64,000 nucleotides of DNA from Anaerolineae bacterium (lineage in GTDB: Bacteria > Chloroflexota > Anaerolineae > Aggregatilineales > J027). How positions within the stretch are numbered: the stretch's first letter is position 1; every line of letters begins with the position of its first letter. The DNA lies in the NCBI GenBank assembly GCA_021463865.1, contig JAJTXY010000007.1, positions 62,001 to 126,000 of the forward strand. Direction: 5' to 3'. The notes below the pieces were generated by a model, which worked only from the letters and a program-made list of their open reading frames with translations, ran no database searches and had not been told where the DNA came from. A program made the position numbers and the translations under genes. Positions 8,411-17,749 of this stretch are shown one piece after another.

Positions 8411-9868
8411 ATGAACACGTTGGTTTTGGATATTGGTAGTTCATCGGCCCGGGCCTTGCTTTTTGATGACCAGCTAACCGTCTTAGCTGAAACAAGCGCC
8501 CCTTATCAATTTTCGACCACCCCGCACGGCGCATCGGAAATAGACGCTGATTTCCTTCGCCAGATGACCGAGCGCTGCATAGATGAGATTTTACGTCACC
8601 CTGCCGCTGAAAATATCGGGGTTGTCGGCCTCACTAGTTTTGGTGGCAACTTGTTAGGCATGGATGCACAGGGCCGGGCGCTCACGCCAATTTACACCTA
8701 TGCCGACACACGCAGTGCCGATGATGTGGAGTATCTGCGCCGTTTGATTGACCCCGCCGAAACCCACCATCGCACCGGGGTGGTGCATCACACCGCCTAT
8801 TGGCCGGGTCGCATCGCATGGATTGAGCGCACCCAACCCCCCGTCTATCAACAGGCGGCGACTTGGCTGGATTTTGGCGCGTATCTGATGCGGCATTGGT
8901 TTGGTCAGGCCATCAGCAGCTATTCGGCGGCGGCGTGGAATGGCGTACTCAATCGGGCCAAACTGACATGGGATGATACGTGGCTCGAAATCTTGGAATT
9001 GGATCGCGCCCACCTGCCGGAATTGGCTGATTATGATCGTCTCCGGGTCGGCTTAATGCCGGATTATGCCCTGCGCTGGCCCACCCTGCGGGACATCCCC
9101 TTTACGCTCACCGTTGGTGATGGTGCGGCGGCCAATATCGGTGTCGGCGCAATTGGGCAGAATCGTTTAGCCCTCACTATTGGCACAACCGCAGCATTGC
9201 GTATAGTCATTAACCAAATAGAACAAATACCCCCTGTACCGTCGGGCCTTTGGAGCTATCGAGTCAATTCACCTCATCACCTCATCGGCGGCGCTACCAG
9301 TGAAGGCGGTAACATCTTCCAATGGGCACGTGAAACCCTAAAGCTCGACCCCGCCATGCTCGAAACCGATTTGAGAGGCCGCGAAGCCGATGAACATGGC
9401 CTCACATTCCTGCCCCTACTCAACGGTGAGCGCAGTCCGGGTTGGTGGGCCAATGCGACGGGTGGCGTCATCGGGTTGCATCTTTCGACCACCCCGCTTG
9501 ACATTGTGCAGGCCGCGCTCGAAGGGGTAGCTATCCGCCTAAGCTTGATTGCCAACCAGCTACAACCGTTGCTTGATCCGGATGCAGAGGTCATCGGTGG
9601 GGGTGGGGCGCTGGCAGCCTCCCCAGCATGGGCACAGATGATCTGCAACGCACTGAATCGGCCTTTGCATCTGACCGCCGAAAAAGAGGTCACGGCACGT
9701 GGCATGGCGATTTTGGCACGTGCCGCACTTGGCATTGGGACGCTGGAGGATTTTCCACCAACCATCACCCATACCCTGCTGCCCCAAACCGAGGCCGTCC
9801 AACGTCTGCACACCGCCCGTGAACGACAGGTGGCCTTGTATCACTATCTGAAAGGAACATCCGCATGA
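8411..9868 (+). CDS. FGGY-family carbohydrate kinase (gluconokinase/xylulokinase-like)
   Basis: This 485-residue cytoplasmic kinase phosphorylates a sugar or sugar acid with ATP. The N-terminal FGGY domain starts with DIGSSSARALLFD (residues 6-18) and contains TSFGGNLLGMD. The C-terminal domain contains the ATP-site elements GDGAAANIGVGA, LTIGTTAALRI and EVIGGGGALAASPAW. The length is normal. The layout is closest to gluconate kinases, but the substrate cannot be fixed from sequence alone. Its stop overlaps the next start (ATGA), so the DUF4241-like gene is in the same operon. Confidence 0.85.
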   Translation: MNTLVLDIGSSSARALLFDDQLTVLAETSAPYQFSTTPHGASEIDADFLRQMTERCIDEILRHPAAENIGVVGLTSFGGNLLGMDAQGRALTPIYTYADTRSADDVEYLRRLIDPAETHHRTGVVHHTAYWPGRIAWIERTQPPVYQQAATWLDFGAYLMRHWFGQAISSYSAAAWNGVLNRAKLTWDDTWLEILELDRAHLPELADYDRLRVGLMPDYALRWPTLRDIPFTLTVGDGAAANIGVGAIGQNRLALTIGTTAALRIVINQIEQIPPVPSGLWSYRVNSPHHLIGGATSEGGNIFQWARETLKLDPAMLETDLRGREADEHGLTFLPLLNGERSPGWWANATGGVIGLHLSTTPLDIVQAALEGVAIRLSLIANQLQPLLDPDAEVIGGGGALAASPAWAQMICNALNRPLHLTAEKEVTARGMAILARAALGIGTLEDFPPTITHTLLPQTEAVQRLHTARERQVALYHYLKGTSA

Positions 9869-10503
9869 AATTAGCCGAGTATTGGCAGCAGCCCTTGAGC
9901 GGAGTCGTCAATCGGCGTGGTACACAAACCGATTGGCTGGAAGTGGCCCAGATTGAGATCACCACCGGGACGCTGGCGATAGGCGACACGCTGTATTTTC
10001 CGCACTATCAGGTAGAGGCCAATGTGCCGAACGGGTTCCATCACATACAGGCCATCGTGCGTGATTATGGGGTGGCGCGCCGCATTGCCCGACTTCGTGC
10101 TGTTCTGCATACCCAATCCCTAACATATCAACCTAATCCCATCGGTCATTTCCCAGTAGATTTCGCCGGGGTGGGGGTGTGCGATTATCTGGCATTTAGG
10201 GAGGCATTTGAGACGACCTATACTTGCCAAGATGAGAAGCAGGCCCATTACATCAGCCATCTGTGGGGCGACTTTGGTGTAGTGCAGGTGGGCGGGATGC
10301 CGATGGTTTATACCAAAGCAGGTTGGGGCAGTGGCATCTATGAGGTGTTCCCGTATGTAGATGAAAGCAATAGAATCGTTGGCATTGAAGCGGTCTTTAT
10401 CGAAGACGATCCCTATTTGATGGAAGACGTTGAGAAATTTGAAATCAACACGCTACGTGAATTGCGTGACAGGGCCAACGAACGCCTTGATGATCGGGAT
10501 TGA
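9865..10503 (+). CDS. DUF4241-like protein
   Basis: The 212-residue soluble protein is translationally coupled to the sugar kinase (four-base overlap). Its C-terminal part, with SHLWGDFGVVQVGGMP, AGWGSGIYEVFPYVDES and IVGIEAVFIEDD, fits the DUF4241 pattern of a glycine-turn strand followed by an acidic strand. The N-terminal half is not recognised. No signal peptide or membrane segment. Its link to sugar metabolism rests only on the operon. Confidence 0.7.
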   Translation: MKLAEYWQQPLSGVVNRRGTQTDWLEVAQIEITTGTLAIGDTLYFPHYQVEANVPNGFHHIQAIVRDYGVARRIARLRAVLHTQSLTYQPNPIGHFPVDFAGVGVCDYLAFREAFETTYTCQDEKQAHYISHLWGDFGVVQVGGMPMVYTKAGWGSGIYEVFPYVDESNRIVGIEAVFIEDDPYLMEDVEKFEINTLRELRDRANERLDDRD

Positions 10504-10578
10504 TAAGTATTTGCTGGCTTATTGGATAGGGGCTATCATTAATCGCAGTTTATAGACTATTTTCTTTAGGATAGACCC

Positions 10579-13500
10579 ATGAATTATTCCCTCCGACGCT
10601 GGTCAAGGTTTGTGTTGGTCGGTTTTTTGATGACCTTACTTTCCCTAAATTTTAGGGAAACTGGATTTGCCAGCACCCCCTATCCGCAAACGGCAACATC
10701 ACAGCGGGTAATCGCCAATCCCGTCGCTTCGATTATCAATCCCCAACAGGCCGATGAGGAATTGGCGGCATTTTTGAGCCAACATCCTGCCGGGCGGGTC
10801 AATTTAATGATCGAGTTGGAGGGCAATCCGGCGCTGCTGGCTGGATTAGATGCCAATGGTACTTATGTTACAGCCGATCTCGTGACTCGTTTGACTCAGC
10901 AGGCCGCTAACCTCCAATCGCAGGCCCAATTGACCACGAACTTGCAGGCGATGGGGGTAACGATTCTCGGTACAACCCAACTGGTCTTTAACGGCATGGT
11001 CGTTGAAGCCGATGTTAGTCAAATCGAGGCTATCCGCGCTCTGCCAAACGTGCGGGCCGTTTTTCCCGATGTCATTTCCCGAACGGACAACGTGACGACG
11101 GTGCAATACATCGGTAGCGCCCAATTTTGGCAAAATACGGGTGGGCAAACCGGGCAGGGTATTCGCATCGGCATTATTGACACAGGCATTGATTATCGCC
11201 ATCCCAATTTTGGCGGCACTGCGAATTATGCTGGCACGGATACGACGACCTTAGCCGACGGGGGGTTTCCAAGCGCTAAAGTCGTCGGTGGCACGGATTT
11301 CGCTGGCGATGTATTCCCCAATCTCGTGCCCGACCCCGACCCGATGGAGTGCGTGGGTGGCAGCGGACATGGCACACACGTCGCCGGGACAGCCGCCGGA
11401 TTGGGTGTCACCACCGCCGGGGCGACCTATGCTGGGCCATATAACACCTCCATCTCCGGCAATACCTTTCGCATCGGGCCGGGGGTCGCGCCCAACGCCT
11501 CGCTCTATGCGCTCAAAGTTGGCTGGTGTGATGCTTTTGTCTCCAATATCGCCACTACCCAAGCATTGGAATGGGCGGTAACAAACGGGCTGCATGTCGT
11601 CAACCTGTCGCTAGGCGCTTCCTATGGTGCGGCGGCGGATATGACCTCGATGGCGGCAGATGCGGCCTCGGTTGGCGGAGTGGTCGTGGTAGCGGCGGCG
11701 GGCAATTCTGGGGATACCTTCTACATCCATGACTCACCGGGGGTCTCCTCGCGGGCCATTAGTGTTGGGGGTAGCCGCGAAGTTGAGGGCGTGGATATGG
11801 TCACGCCAACAACCACCGCCAGCTTTGGGGCACTCCCCGCCACATTTGGACCCCATTTGAACAATACTGGCCCGATTACTGCAACGGTGATTTATGTTGC
11901 CGCACCTGCCTTTGGCTGTGGCGTCATTACCCCCGTTGCCACCCCTTGGATCGCGCTGATTGATCGTGGGGGGGCGTGCAATTTCGTTCAAAAAGTCCAA
12001 AACGCACAGACGGCGGGGGCGGTTGGTGTGATTGTTGCCAACAGCACGACGGGCGTCTTAACACGTATGTCGGGCACGACTACCACCGTGACTATTCCGT
12101 CGGTAATGGTCTCCAACGCCGATGGGTTGACCCTACGAAGTCAATCGGGGGTCGCCACCGTCACCCTACGCGGCACCAGCGGCGGGGAAACGATTTTTGC
12201 TAACACCTCACGCGGGCCAGCTATCGGGATCAATGGGGCGATTCTGCTGAAGCCTGATTTGGTTGCGCCGGGGGTCGGGGTGGTGTCCAGTCGGGCCTAT
12301 GGGACAGGGGCTAATCAATCCCTGACCCTTAGCGGCTCGTCCATGTCCACGCCGCACGTCACTGGGGTGATTGCCTTACTGCGGCAGCGCTATCCGGGCT
12401 TAAGTGTGGCCCAATTGAAGGCGCTCGTCATGAACACCGCCACCAACGACATTTTCACGGGTTTTGGCGGGACGGGCAATCGTTATCCCCCCAGTCGTGT
12501 CGGGGCAGGGCGGGTGGATTTGTTGAATGTGGTCGCGGCCTTCAATAACGAAGTCATCGCCTTTAACGCCCTCAATCCTGAACAGGTCAGTGTCTCGTTT
12601 GGGGTGGTCGAGGTCGTCGGCGCGACGGCGATTTCCCGCAGCATCACCCTGCAAAATCTCTCGAATAATGATCGCTCGTATGCTGTCAATTTTGATACAC
12701 TGGCGGATTTGAACGGCGCGTCAATCACCGTATCCCCGGCGAGTGTCACCGTACCTGCGGGTGGGACGGCCTCCATTACTGTCACCCTGAGTGCCAACGC
12801 CGCCGCTATGCCCCAACCCAATACACCCCATCCCACTGTAGCGACCACCCAAGTCGGCCAGACGCGCAGTTTTGTGGCGGAGGAATCGGGTTATGTCGAA
12901 TTGGTGCCGATTCAAGTGCCCGGCCCATCGCTGCGTGTTCCGGTCTATTCCGCGCCGCGTCCGGTGTCGGGAATGCTGGTCGCCAATAATCCACTGGTGA
13001 TTGGGAATCTCAACACGGGCACAATGCCACTGCAATTAACGGGTGCGGGGGTTAATACAGGCGCGACGTATCCCGCCGATGTGATTTCGTTGGTTGCTCC
13101 TTTTGAATTGGTGCAAGAAAGCGGCGACGAACCCGATGCCCAAGCCTATGAAAATCACGCCGATATTCAATATGTCGGTATCACCAGCGATTACGAGGCG
13201 GTGGGGTCGGTCACTGGCACAACCCTCTATTTCGCCATCTCGACATGGGCTGAATGGAGTACGCTCGGCGGCGGGTCCTATCTCAACGGTGTATTTCCGA
13301 ACACCACCCCCGCTGGCAATCCCTTCCGTTTTCAAGGCACACCGGGGGATGTGTCATTTGAAGTGCAGTTTGATACCAATAACGACAATGTGGCCGATTA
13401 TGCCCTGATTACATGGGACTTGGGTGATTTTCAACGCACGGTCAATGGCACAACCGACCCCAACAGCGATGTGTTTATTGCTGTACTGGTCAATCTCAAC

Positions 13501-14469
13501 ACGGGGGTGATTAATGGCATCAACGAAGGTGCCGTCAATGTCTTGCCTGCCAGCACTCGCACCACCTATCCGTTTAACACCAATGTCCTCATCTTGCCTG
13601 TAGACGCGGTGGATTTGGGCCTGAGTGATGCTAATGCCGTCGTGCGCTATCGGGTAGCGGGTTATAGCGTGCCAACCGGTCGAGTCAATGAACCCGCCGG
13701 GTATATTGATTTCGCCCCCGCAACGGGTTTTGCGCCCTACAATGTCGCCGCCCCGGTCTACAGTTTCACCGATGCCAACGCGATTGCCAGCGGGCCTCTC
13801 ACCAATTCCCTGACCTATGAAGATTTGCCGGGGCAGGTCGTTCCAGTGGATTTTGATGTAACAGGCCTCGCTGATCCGCTGCCGTGTATCCTGTTGATTC
13901 ACCATCACAATGCACGCGGTTTCCGACCTGAACGGGTGTGTGTCTCGCGCACGGGTACAACGCCCCAGACCAATGATCTGGTGATTAGCAAAGTCGGCGC
14001 ATTGGAGGCAGGCGGGTTGGGCTTGCCGGGTGAATCGTTGACATGGGTCATTACGCTGACGAATGTCACCACCCAGACATTCAATAATTTGACTATTACC
14101 GACACTATCAGCCCGGATTTGCGGGTGGTCAACGCGACGACGGCCTCCGGTACGGCTGCGGTGAGTGGGCAAACCGTGACCTTTACCATTCCAAGCCTTG
14201 CACCGGGCCAGACCATCCAGATGCAAATCATAACGACGGTTGCCACCAGTCCGGCGAGTGGCGTGTTTGTCAACGACGCCACTGTGACCGCCAATGGCAT
14301 TACACGCACCGCCCATGCTGAAGTGCTGGCCGCGACGGGTCTCCCCGCGACGGGTTATCCGCCTGTGGAAAAGGACACATCTCTGCCAATCCTACCTATA
14401 GCGATTTTAGGATTCCTGATGATAATTGGGGTGGGGCGCTGGCTCAAATTGAAACAAGGGTGGGGATAA
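10579..14469 (+). CDS. Cell-surface subtilisin-like serine protease (S8) with PA and DUF11 domains
   Basis: This 1296-residue exported protease has a signal peptide (about residues 8-32) and an I9-type propeptide region (about 50-160). The S8 domain has catalytic Asp201 (IDTGID), His264 (GHGTHVAG) and Ser588 (GSSMSTPH), with oxyanion AGNSGD. A PA domain is inserted at about 400-530. Beta-rich modules and a DUF11 domain (about 1140-1240) follow. The C-terminus reads LPATG, a spacer, a membrane helix and a short KLKQ tail, like a sortase-type or anchoring signal. Its stop codon overlaps the start of the ATPase gene by one base. It probably digests extracellular protein; a joint role with the two downstream genes is possible but unproven. 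Confidence 0.92.
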   Translation: MNYSLRRWSRFVLVGFLMTLLSLNFRETGFASTPYPQTATSQRVIANPVASIINPQQADEELAAFLSQHPAGRVNLMIELEGNPALLAGLDANGTYVTADLVTRLTQQAANLQSQAQLTTNLQAMGVTILGTTQLVFNGMVVEADVSQIEAIRALPNVRAVFPDVISRTDNVTTVQYIGSAQFWQNTGGQTGQGIRIGIIDTGIDYRHPNFGGTANYAGTDTTTLADGGFPSAKVVGGTDFAGDVFPNLVPDPDPMECVGGSGHGTHVAGTAAGLGVTTAGATYAGPYNTSISGNTFRIGPGVAPNASLYALKVGWCDAFVSNIATTQALEWAVTNGLHVVNLSLGASYGAAADMTSMAADAASVGGVVVVAAAGNSGDTFYIHDSPGVSSRAISVGGSREVEGVDMVTPTTTASFGALPATFGPHLNNTGPITATVIYVAAPAFGCGVITPVATPWIALIDRGGACNFVQKVQNAQTAGAVGVIVANSTTGVLTRMSGTTTTVTIPSVMVSNADGLTLRSQSGVATVTLRGTSGGETIFANTSRGPAIGINGAILLKPDLVAPGVGVVSSRAYGTGANQSLTLSGSSMSTPHVTGVIALLRQRYPGLSVAQLKALVMNTATNDIFTGFGGTGNRYPPSRVGAGRVDLLNVVAAFNNEVIAFNALNPEQVSVSFGVVEVVGATAISRSITLQNLSNNDRSYAVNFDTLADLNGASITVSPASVTVPAGGTASITVTLSANAAAMPQPNTPHPTVATTQVGQTRSFVAEESGYVELVPIQVPGPSLRVPVYSAPRPVSGMLVANNPLVIGNLNTGTMPLQLTGAGVNTGATYPADVISLVAPFELVQESGDEPDAQAYENHADIQYVGITSDYEAVGSVTGTTLYFAISTWAEWSTLGGGSYLNGVFPNTTPAGNPFRFQGTPGDVSFEVQFDTNNDNVADYALITWDLGDFQRTVNGTTDPNSDVFIAVLVNLNTGVINGINEGAVNVLPASTRTTYPFNTNVLILPVDAVDLGLSDANAVVRYRVAGYSVPTGRVNEPAGYIDFAPATGFAPYNVAAPVYSFTDANAIASGPLTNSLTYEDLPGQVVPVDFDVTGLADPLPCILLIHHHNARGFRPERVCVSRTGTTPQTNDLVISKVGALEAGGLGLPGESLTWVITLTNVTTQTFNNLTITDTISPDLRVVNATTASGTAAVSGQTVTFTIPSLAPGQTIQMQIITTVATSPASGVFVNDATVTANGITRTAHAEVLAATGLPATGYPPVEKDTSLPILPIAILGFLMIIGVGRWLKLKQGWG

Positions 14470-15641
14470 TGGCACGCCTGACATCCATTAATATCAAGGG
14501 GTTTCGGCCCTTCCAAGATTTCACGGCGCAACTTGGGCCACTAGAGGTCATTGTTGGCGCGAATGGGGCAGGCAAGTCGGCACTGTTCGAGTTTCTCAAA
14601 TTTCTGCGTGACAGCACCCAACATGAAATTCCACCGGGGATTATCGAAGGGTATATAGGACAGCAGATTTTTAATCGCTTTTTCAATCTTGAGTCCATCA
14701 TATGGACTATCGGTGTGCAGTTAACACAACCAGATGTGCTGAATTATTCTTGCACCCTACATGGACCTTTAGGAAAACCAGCAATTGCATTCGAGCATGT
14801 AGAAATAGGTTTAGATTCTACGAATTCTAAAACTATTATGCAAAGGAGTGCTGATTTTGCCAATGCCGTTACAGTAGTTTTTTCCTATCCTTCGGAAACT
14901 GAAACAACAGAAGCTTATTTAGCGACTCCCAAGCCGAATCAGACCGCTTTGAGTCTAATCAACTCGCCGCAGTTAGATGTGCTGTATCAGCTTCGGGAGG
15001 CTATTTCCAATTGGGGATTTTATAGCGCATATGGATTAAAAAGTAGTAATATCCGCCGTCCCGTCTTAATTGAACAAACACCTACCTTAAGCGAAGATGC
15101 TGGTAATCTCAGTGCGGTCTTATTTTTCCTGATGACCGAACACCGCTATGCCTTTGATGAAATCCAAAATTTGATGCGCCAAATCGTGCCCGCTTTCACG
15201 GAATTGACGGTCAAAGCGCGAGGTGGCCCCGGTGAGATTATGGCGTTTTGGCGTGAGGGCGACCAAGAATTGACGCTTGCCGATGTCTCTGATGGTATTT
15301 TGCGTCTACTGTGCTGGATGGTGCTGTGTGTGATGCCCAATCCGCCGTCGCTAATCTGTATTGATGAACCCGATCAAGGTGTTCATCCACGCACCCTTCC
15401 CATTCTGGCGGGATTGTTTCGGCGGGCCAGTCAGCGTACCCAAATTTTGCTGGCGACCCACAACTCCTATTTCCTGACCCAATTTGATTTTGGTGAAATC
15501 GCGGTGATGCGGAAGAAGGATCGTAATATCGAGTTTCTAAAACCCGCCCATTCGCAGGTCTTGATAGATATGCTGGCGGATTTTGGCTCTCAAGAAGTGG
15601 AACAACTCCATCGCAGTGACGAACTGGAGTTACTGCCTTGA
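14469..15641 (+). CDS. AAA family ATPase (OLD/RecF-like, ABC-type fold)
   Basis: The 390-residue protein has Walker A GANGAGKS at residues 30-37, Walker B LICIDEPDQGVHP with Asp299-Glu300, and a switch histidine in LLATHNSYF near residue 330. This is the SMC/ABC-like ATPase arrangement found in OLD nucleases and their split relatives. There is no TOPRIM domain in this chain. The next gene, overlapping by one base, encodes a DUF4276 protein that may supply it. Pairs of this type are often placed near defence genes; a role in phage or plasmid defence is inferred. The middle of the gene (about 14700-15120) is more AT-rich than its surroundings. Confidence 0.88.
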   Translation: MARLTSINIKGFRPFQDFTAQLGPLEVIVGANGAGKSALFEFLKFLRDSTQHEIPPGIIEGYIGQQIFNRFFNLESIIWTIGVQLTQPDVLNYSCTLHGPLGKPAIAFEHVEIGLDSTNSKTIMQRSADFANAVTVVFSYPSETETTEAYLATPKPNQTALSLINSPQLDVLYQLREAISNWGFYSAYGLKSSNIRRPVLIEQTPTLSEDAGNLSAVLFFLMTEHRYAFDEIQNLMRQIVPAFTELTVKARGGPGEIMAFWREGDQELTLADVSDGILRLLCWMVLCVMPNPPSLICIDEPDQGVHPRTLPILAGLFRRASQRTQILLATHNSYFLTQFDFGEIAVMRKKDRNIEFLKPAHSQVLIDMLADFGSQEVEQLHRSDELELLP

Positions 15642-16303
15642 TGGAGGTCATGATCTATGTCGAAGGGCCATCGGATGAAGCGGCGATGCGTGCTTTATTA
15701 AAACCATTGATCGAACAAAAGCAAGCGGAGGGCATCAGCATAAATTTTTTTGAAGCACCACCCGGTCACAAAAAAGAATCTGTTCTGCAAAAAGTGCCGA
15801 TTCGCGCAGTAAATATTCTGCGAAACAATCCGAATGCGTTGGTCTTGGTACTGCCGGACTTATACCCGCCTGATGTGTCCTTTCCACACAAAACATTCCC
15901 TGAATTGGAAAAAGGACTTCGGGCTAAATTTCAGCAGGCGCTCAAGTCTAAAGGGTTGCAGGAAGATACACGCCTCATCAACCGCTTTAAAGTGTTCTGT
16001 TTTAAGCATGACATGGAAGCGCTATTGCTGGCAGCCGAAGAAGCCCTTGCGTTGGTTTTGGAAGTGGAAACGTTGGTGGTTACTTGGATAAAACCCGTCG
16101 AAGACCAAAATCATAATCACCCGCCCAAACAAATCATTGAGGCATTATTTCAGGGGCAAGGCAAACGCTATATTGAGACGAACCATGCCCCATTGATTCT
16201 AGGCCTTGTGGATTATCATGAAATTGCTTATGCCTGCCCACAATGTTTTAGGCCATTAGTCGAATTTTTAGAGGGGTTATCCCCCCATATAGAAAAACCA
16301 TGA
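15641..16303 (+). CDS. DUF4276 family protein (TOPRIM-like), partner of the ATPase
   Basis: This 220-residue protein starts at an ATG overlapping the ATPase stop (TGATG). Its first strand and acidic motif (IYVEGPSDEAAM, Glu8) and a later strand ending in LPDLYPP (about residue 75) match DUF4276. The family has been related to the TOPRIM nuclease fold, in which such acidic residues bind metal. CFKHDMEALLLA is another conserved block. Two cysteines near the end (ACPQC) are of unknown role. Coupling to the ATPase is the main clue to function: likely the effector or nuclease half of a two-gene ATPase system. Confidence 0.82.
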   Translation: MEVMIYVEGPSDEAAMRALLKPLIEQKQAEGISINFFEAPPGHKKESVLQKVPIRAVNILRNNPNALVLVLPDLYPPDVSFPHKTFPELEKGLRAKFQQALKSKGLQEDTRLINRFKVFCFKHDMEALLLAAEEALALVLEVETLVVTWIKPVEDQNHNHPPKQIIEALFQGQGKRYIETNHAPLILGLVDYHEIAYACPQCFRPLVEFLEGLSPHIEKP

Positions 16304-16311
16304 GGGGATAA
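16277..16311. terminator. Inverted repeat between convergent genes
   Basis: TTATCCCC and GGGGATAA arms, separated by 19 bases, span the end of the DUF4276 gene and face the convergent lipoprotein gene. There is no T-run, so bidirectional termination is only possible. Confidence 0.35.
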
Positions 16312-16325
16312 TTGGGTACGAATAT

Positions 16326-17684
16326 CTATTCCGACGTGCCCATGCCACCCATCATCTCATCCAGCGCACCGCTAGCAGCCAAGCCGATCAATCCGGCATA
16401 GACACTGCTGTTGGCAATTGCCCCTGTATACACGGGGGTCACTTCGCCTGTCGCAATGTTGACCTGTACCACAGATGGTGGAACGACATCGCTCTCCACA
16501 CTGGCTTCGGGGGTGCTTTCCGTATCCGTCGAGAAGCTAAACGACGCGGTGAAGCCGGTAATCATCTGTGAAATAACGCTGGTCGAGGTGACCAGAATGG
16601 ATTGACCATCGGGCATCCACACCGGGACATCCGGTAGGGCATTCAGTGGCAATTCAGCCAATAAGGTCGCGTTGGCAAAATTGCTGTCCGCGATATATAC
16701 CAAGCCGGGGAGTTGCTCTTCACCGCTATCGTTATCTTGGGTCTCGGCCCAAACCACTTTTGAGCCATCGGGGGAGGGGGCGATCCCTGTGATAGTGTTC
16801 GTGCTAGAGTACGGGATGCCCTCGGTGCTCATGATGCCAATTTGCTCCGTTACCATGTCTGCGCCCACCCAGTACAGATTGTCACCCACAAAAGTTGGGG
16901 CATAATTATAGAGGCTGTTCGAGACTTGGCTTATGCTGTTGCCCGCCACATCATAGACGAAGACATTGGTGCCGTCACCCACCACTCCTTCTTCGGGGTC
17001 ATCGGTGGGAAAAATCACAATCTTGCCGTCGCCATTGCTGTCCGTCCAGCCATTTAGGGCGACCTGCGTACCGGAGGCATTCCAACTCAGGGTATTAAAG
17101 GCGGTTGGCGCACTCGGCACAATCTCCGTCAGTGATGCGCCCGCCACGTCCACCACATAGGCTCGATAGGTAATGGCGGCGATTTGCTCATCCGTGAGTT
17201 CGCTCTCTTCAGCGTTTAGCGATTCGGGCGTAACGTCTGGCGGTAGAGCCAGCAATGTCAGGGCGAGACGGCTGCCGTCGGGTGAATATTTCATCATCGT
17301 GCCGATTCCGACAATCCCAAAGGCGTCCGCGCCGATCAAGGTGCGGGTGCTGCCGTCAGCGGGGTTGAAAATCTCGATCAGTGTACCGCCTGCTACTGAG
17401 CCAGACCGCACAAAGGCAACTTCACCGGTTGTCGGACTAACGGCATAGGCGCTGGCGGCATTATCTTCCGTGCCTTCAAACAGGGTCTGGTCTACTGTTC
17501 CACCCAACGGGGCACTTACGAGCTTGCCCGATGAACCAGATTCGGTATCCCCTCCGAGGAAATAAATCCGTGACCCGTCGGGCGAGACCGCGACCCCCGG
17601 TACGTGGAACAGGTCAATACAGCCGCTGGTCGTGATGGAAAGTGTCAGAGCAAGAAAAATGAAGACTAACGACTTCTTACGCAA
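16326..17684 (-). CDS. Lipoprotein with TolB-like beta-propeller repeats
   Basis: The 452-residue product is best started at a TTG at 17684, six bases after a strong GGAGGG. This gives an N-terminus MRKKSLVFIFLALTLSITTS followed by the lipobox Cys. The upstream ATG at 17747 would bury the signal peptide. The mature protein has WD40-like/PD40 blades, several with SPDGSRIYFLGG or SPDGSKVVWAE motifs, and is probably a lipid-anchored extracellular propeller. Pro-rich linkers are absent. The substrate or partner is unknown. It lies just downstream of the cyclase gene on the same strand (65-base gap from its stop) and may be cotranscribed with it. Confidence 0.82.
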   Translation of the reverse strand: MRKKSLVFIFLALTLSITTSGCIDLFHVPGVAVSPDGSRIYFLGGDTESGSSGKLVSAPLGGTVDQTLFEGTEDNAASAYAVSPTTGEVAFVRSGSVAGGTLIEIFNPADGSTRTLIGADAFGIVGIGTMMKYSPDGSRLALTLLALPPDVTPESLNAEESELTDEQIAAITYRAYVVDVAGASLTEIVPSAPTAFNTLSWNASGTQVALNGWTDSNGDGKIVIFPTDDPEEGVVGDGTNVFVYDVAGNSISQVSNSLYNYAPTFVGDNLYWVGADMVTEQIGIMSTEGIPYSSTNTITGIAPSPDGSKVVWAETQDNDSGEEQLPGLVYIADSNFANATLLAELPLNALPDVPVWMPDGQSILVTSTSVISQMITGFTASFSFSTDTESTPEASVESDVVPPSVVQVNIATGEVTPVYTGAIANSSVYAGLIGLAASGALDEMMGGMGTSE

Positions 17685-17749
17685 TTTGTCCCTCCAAGTT
17701 AAGTTGATACGATACCCATCCATTCTACTAGAAAATGGAGTATGCACAG

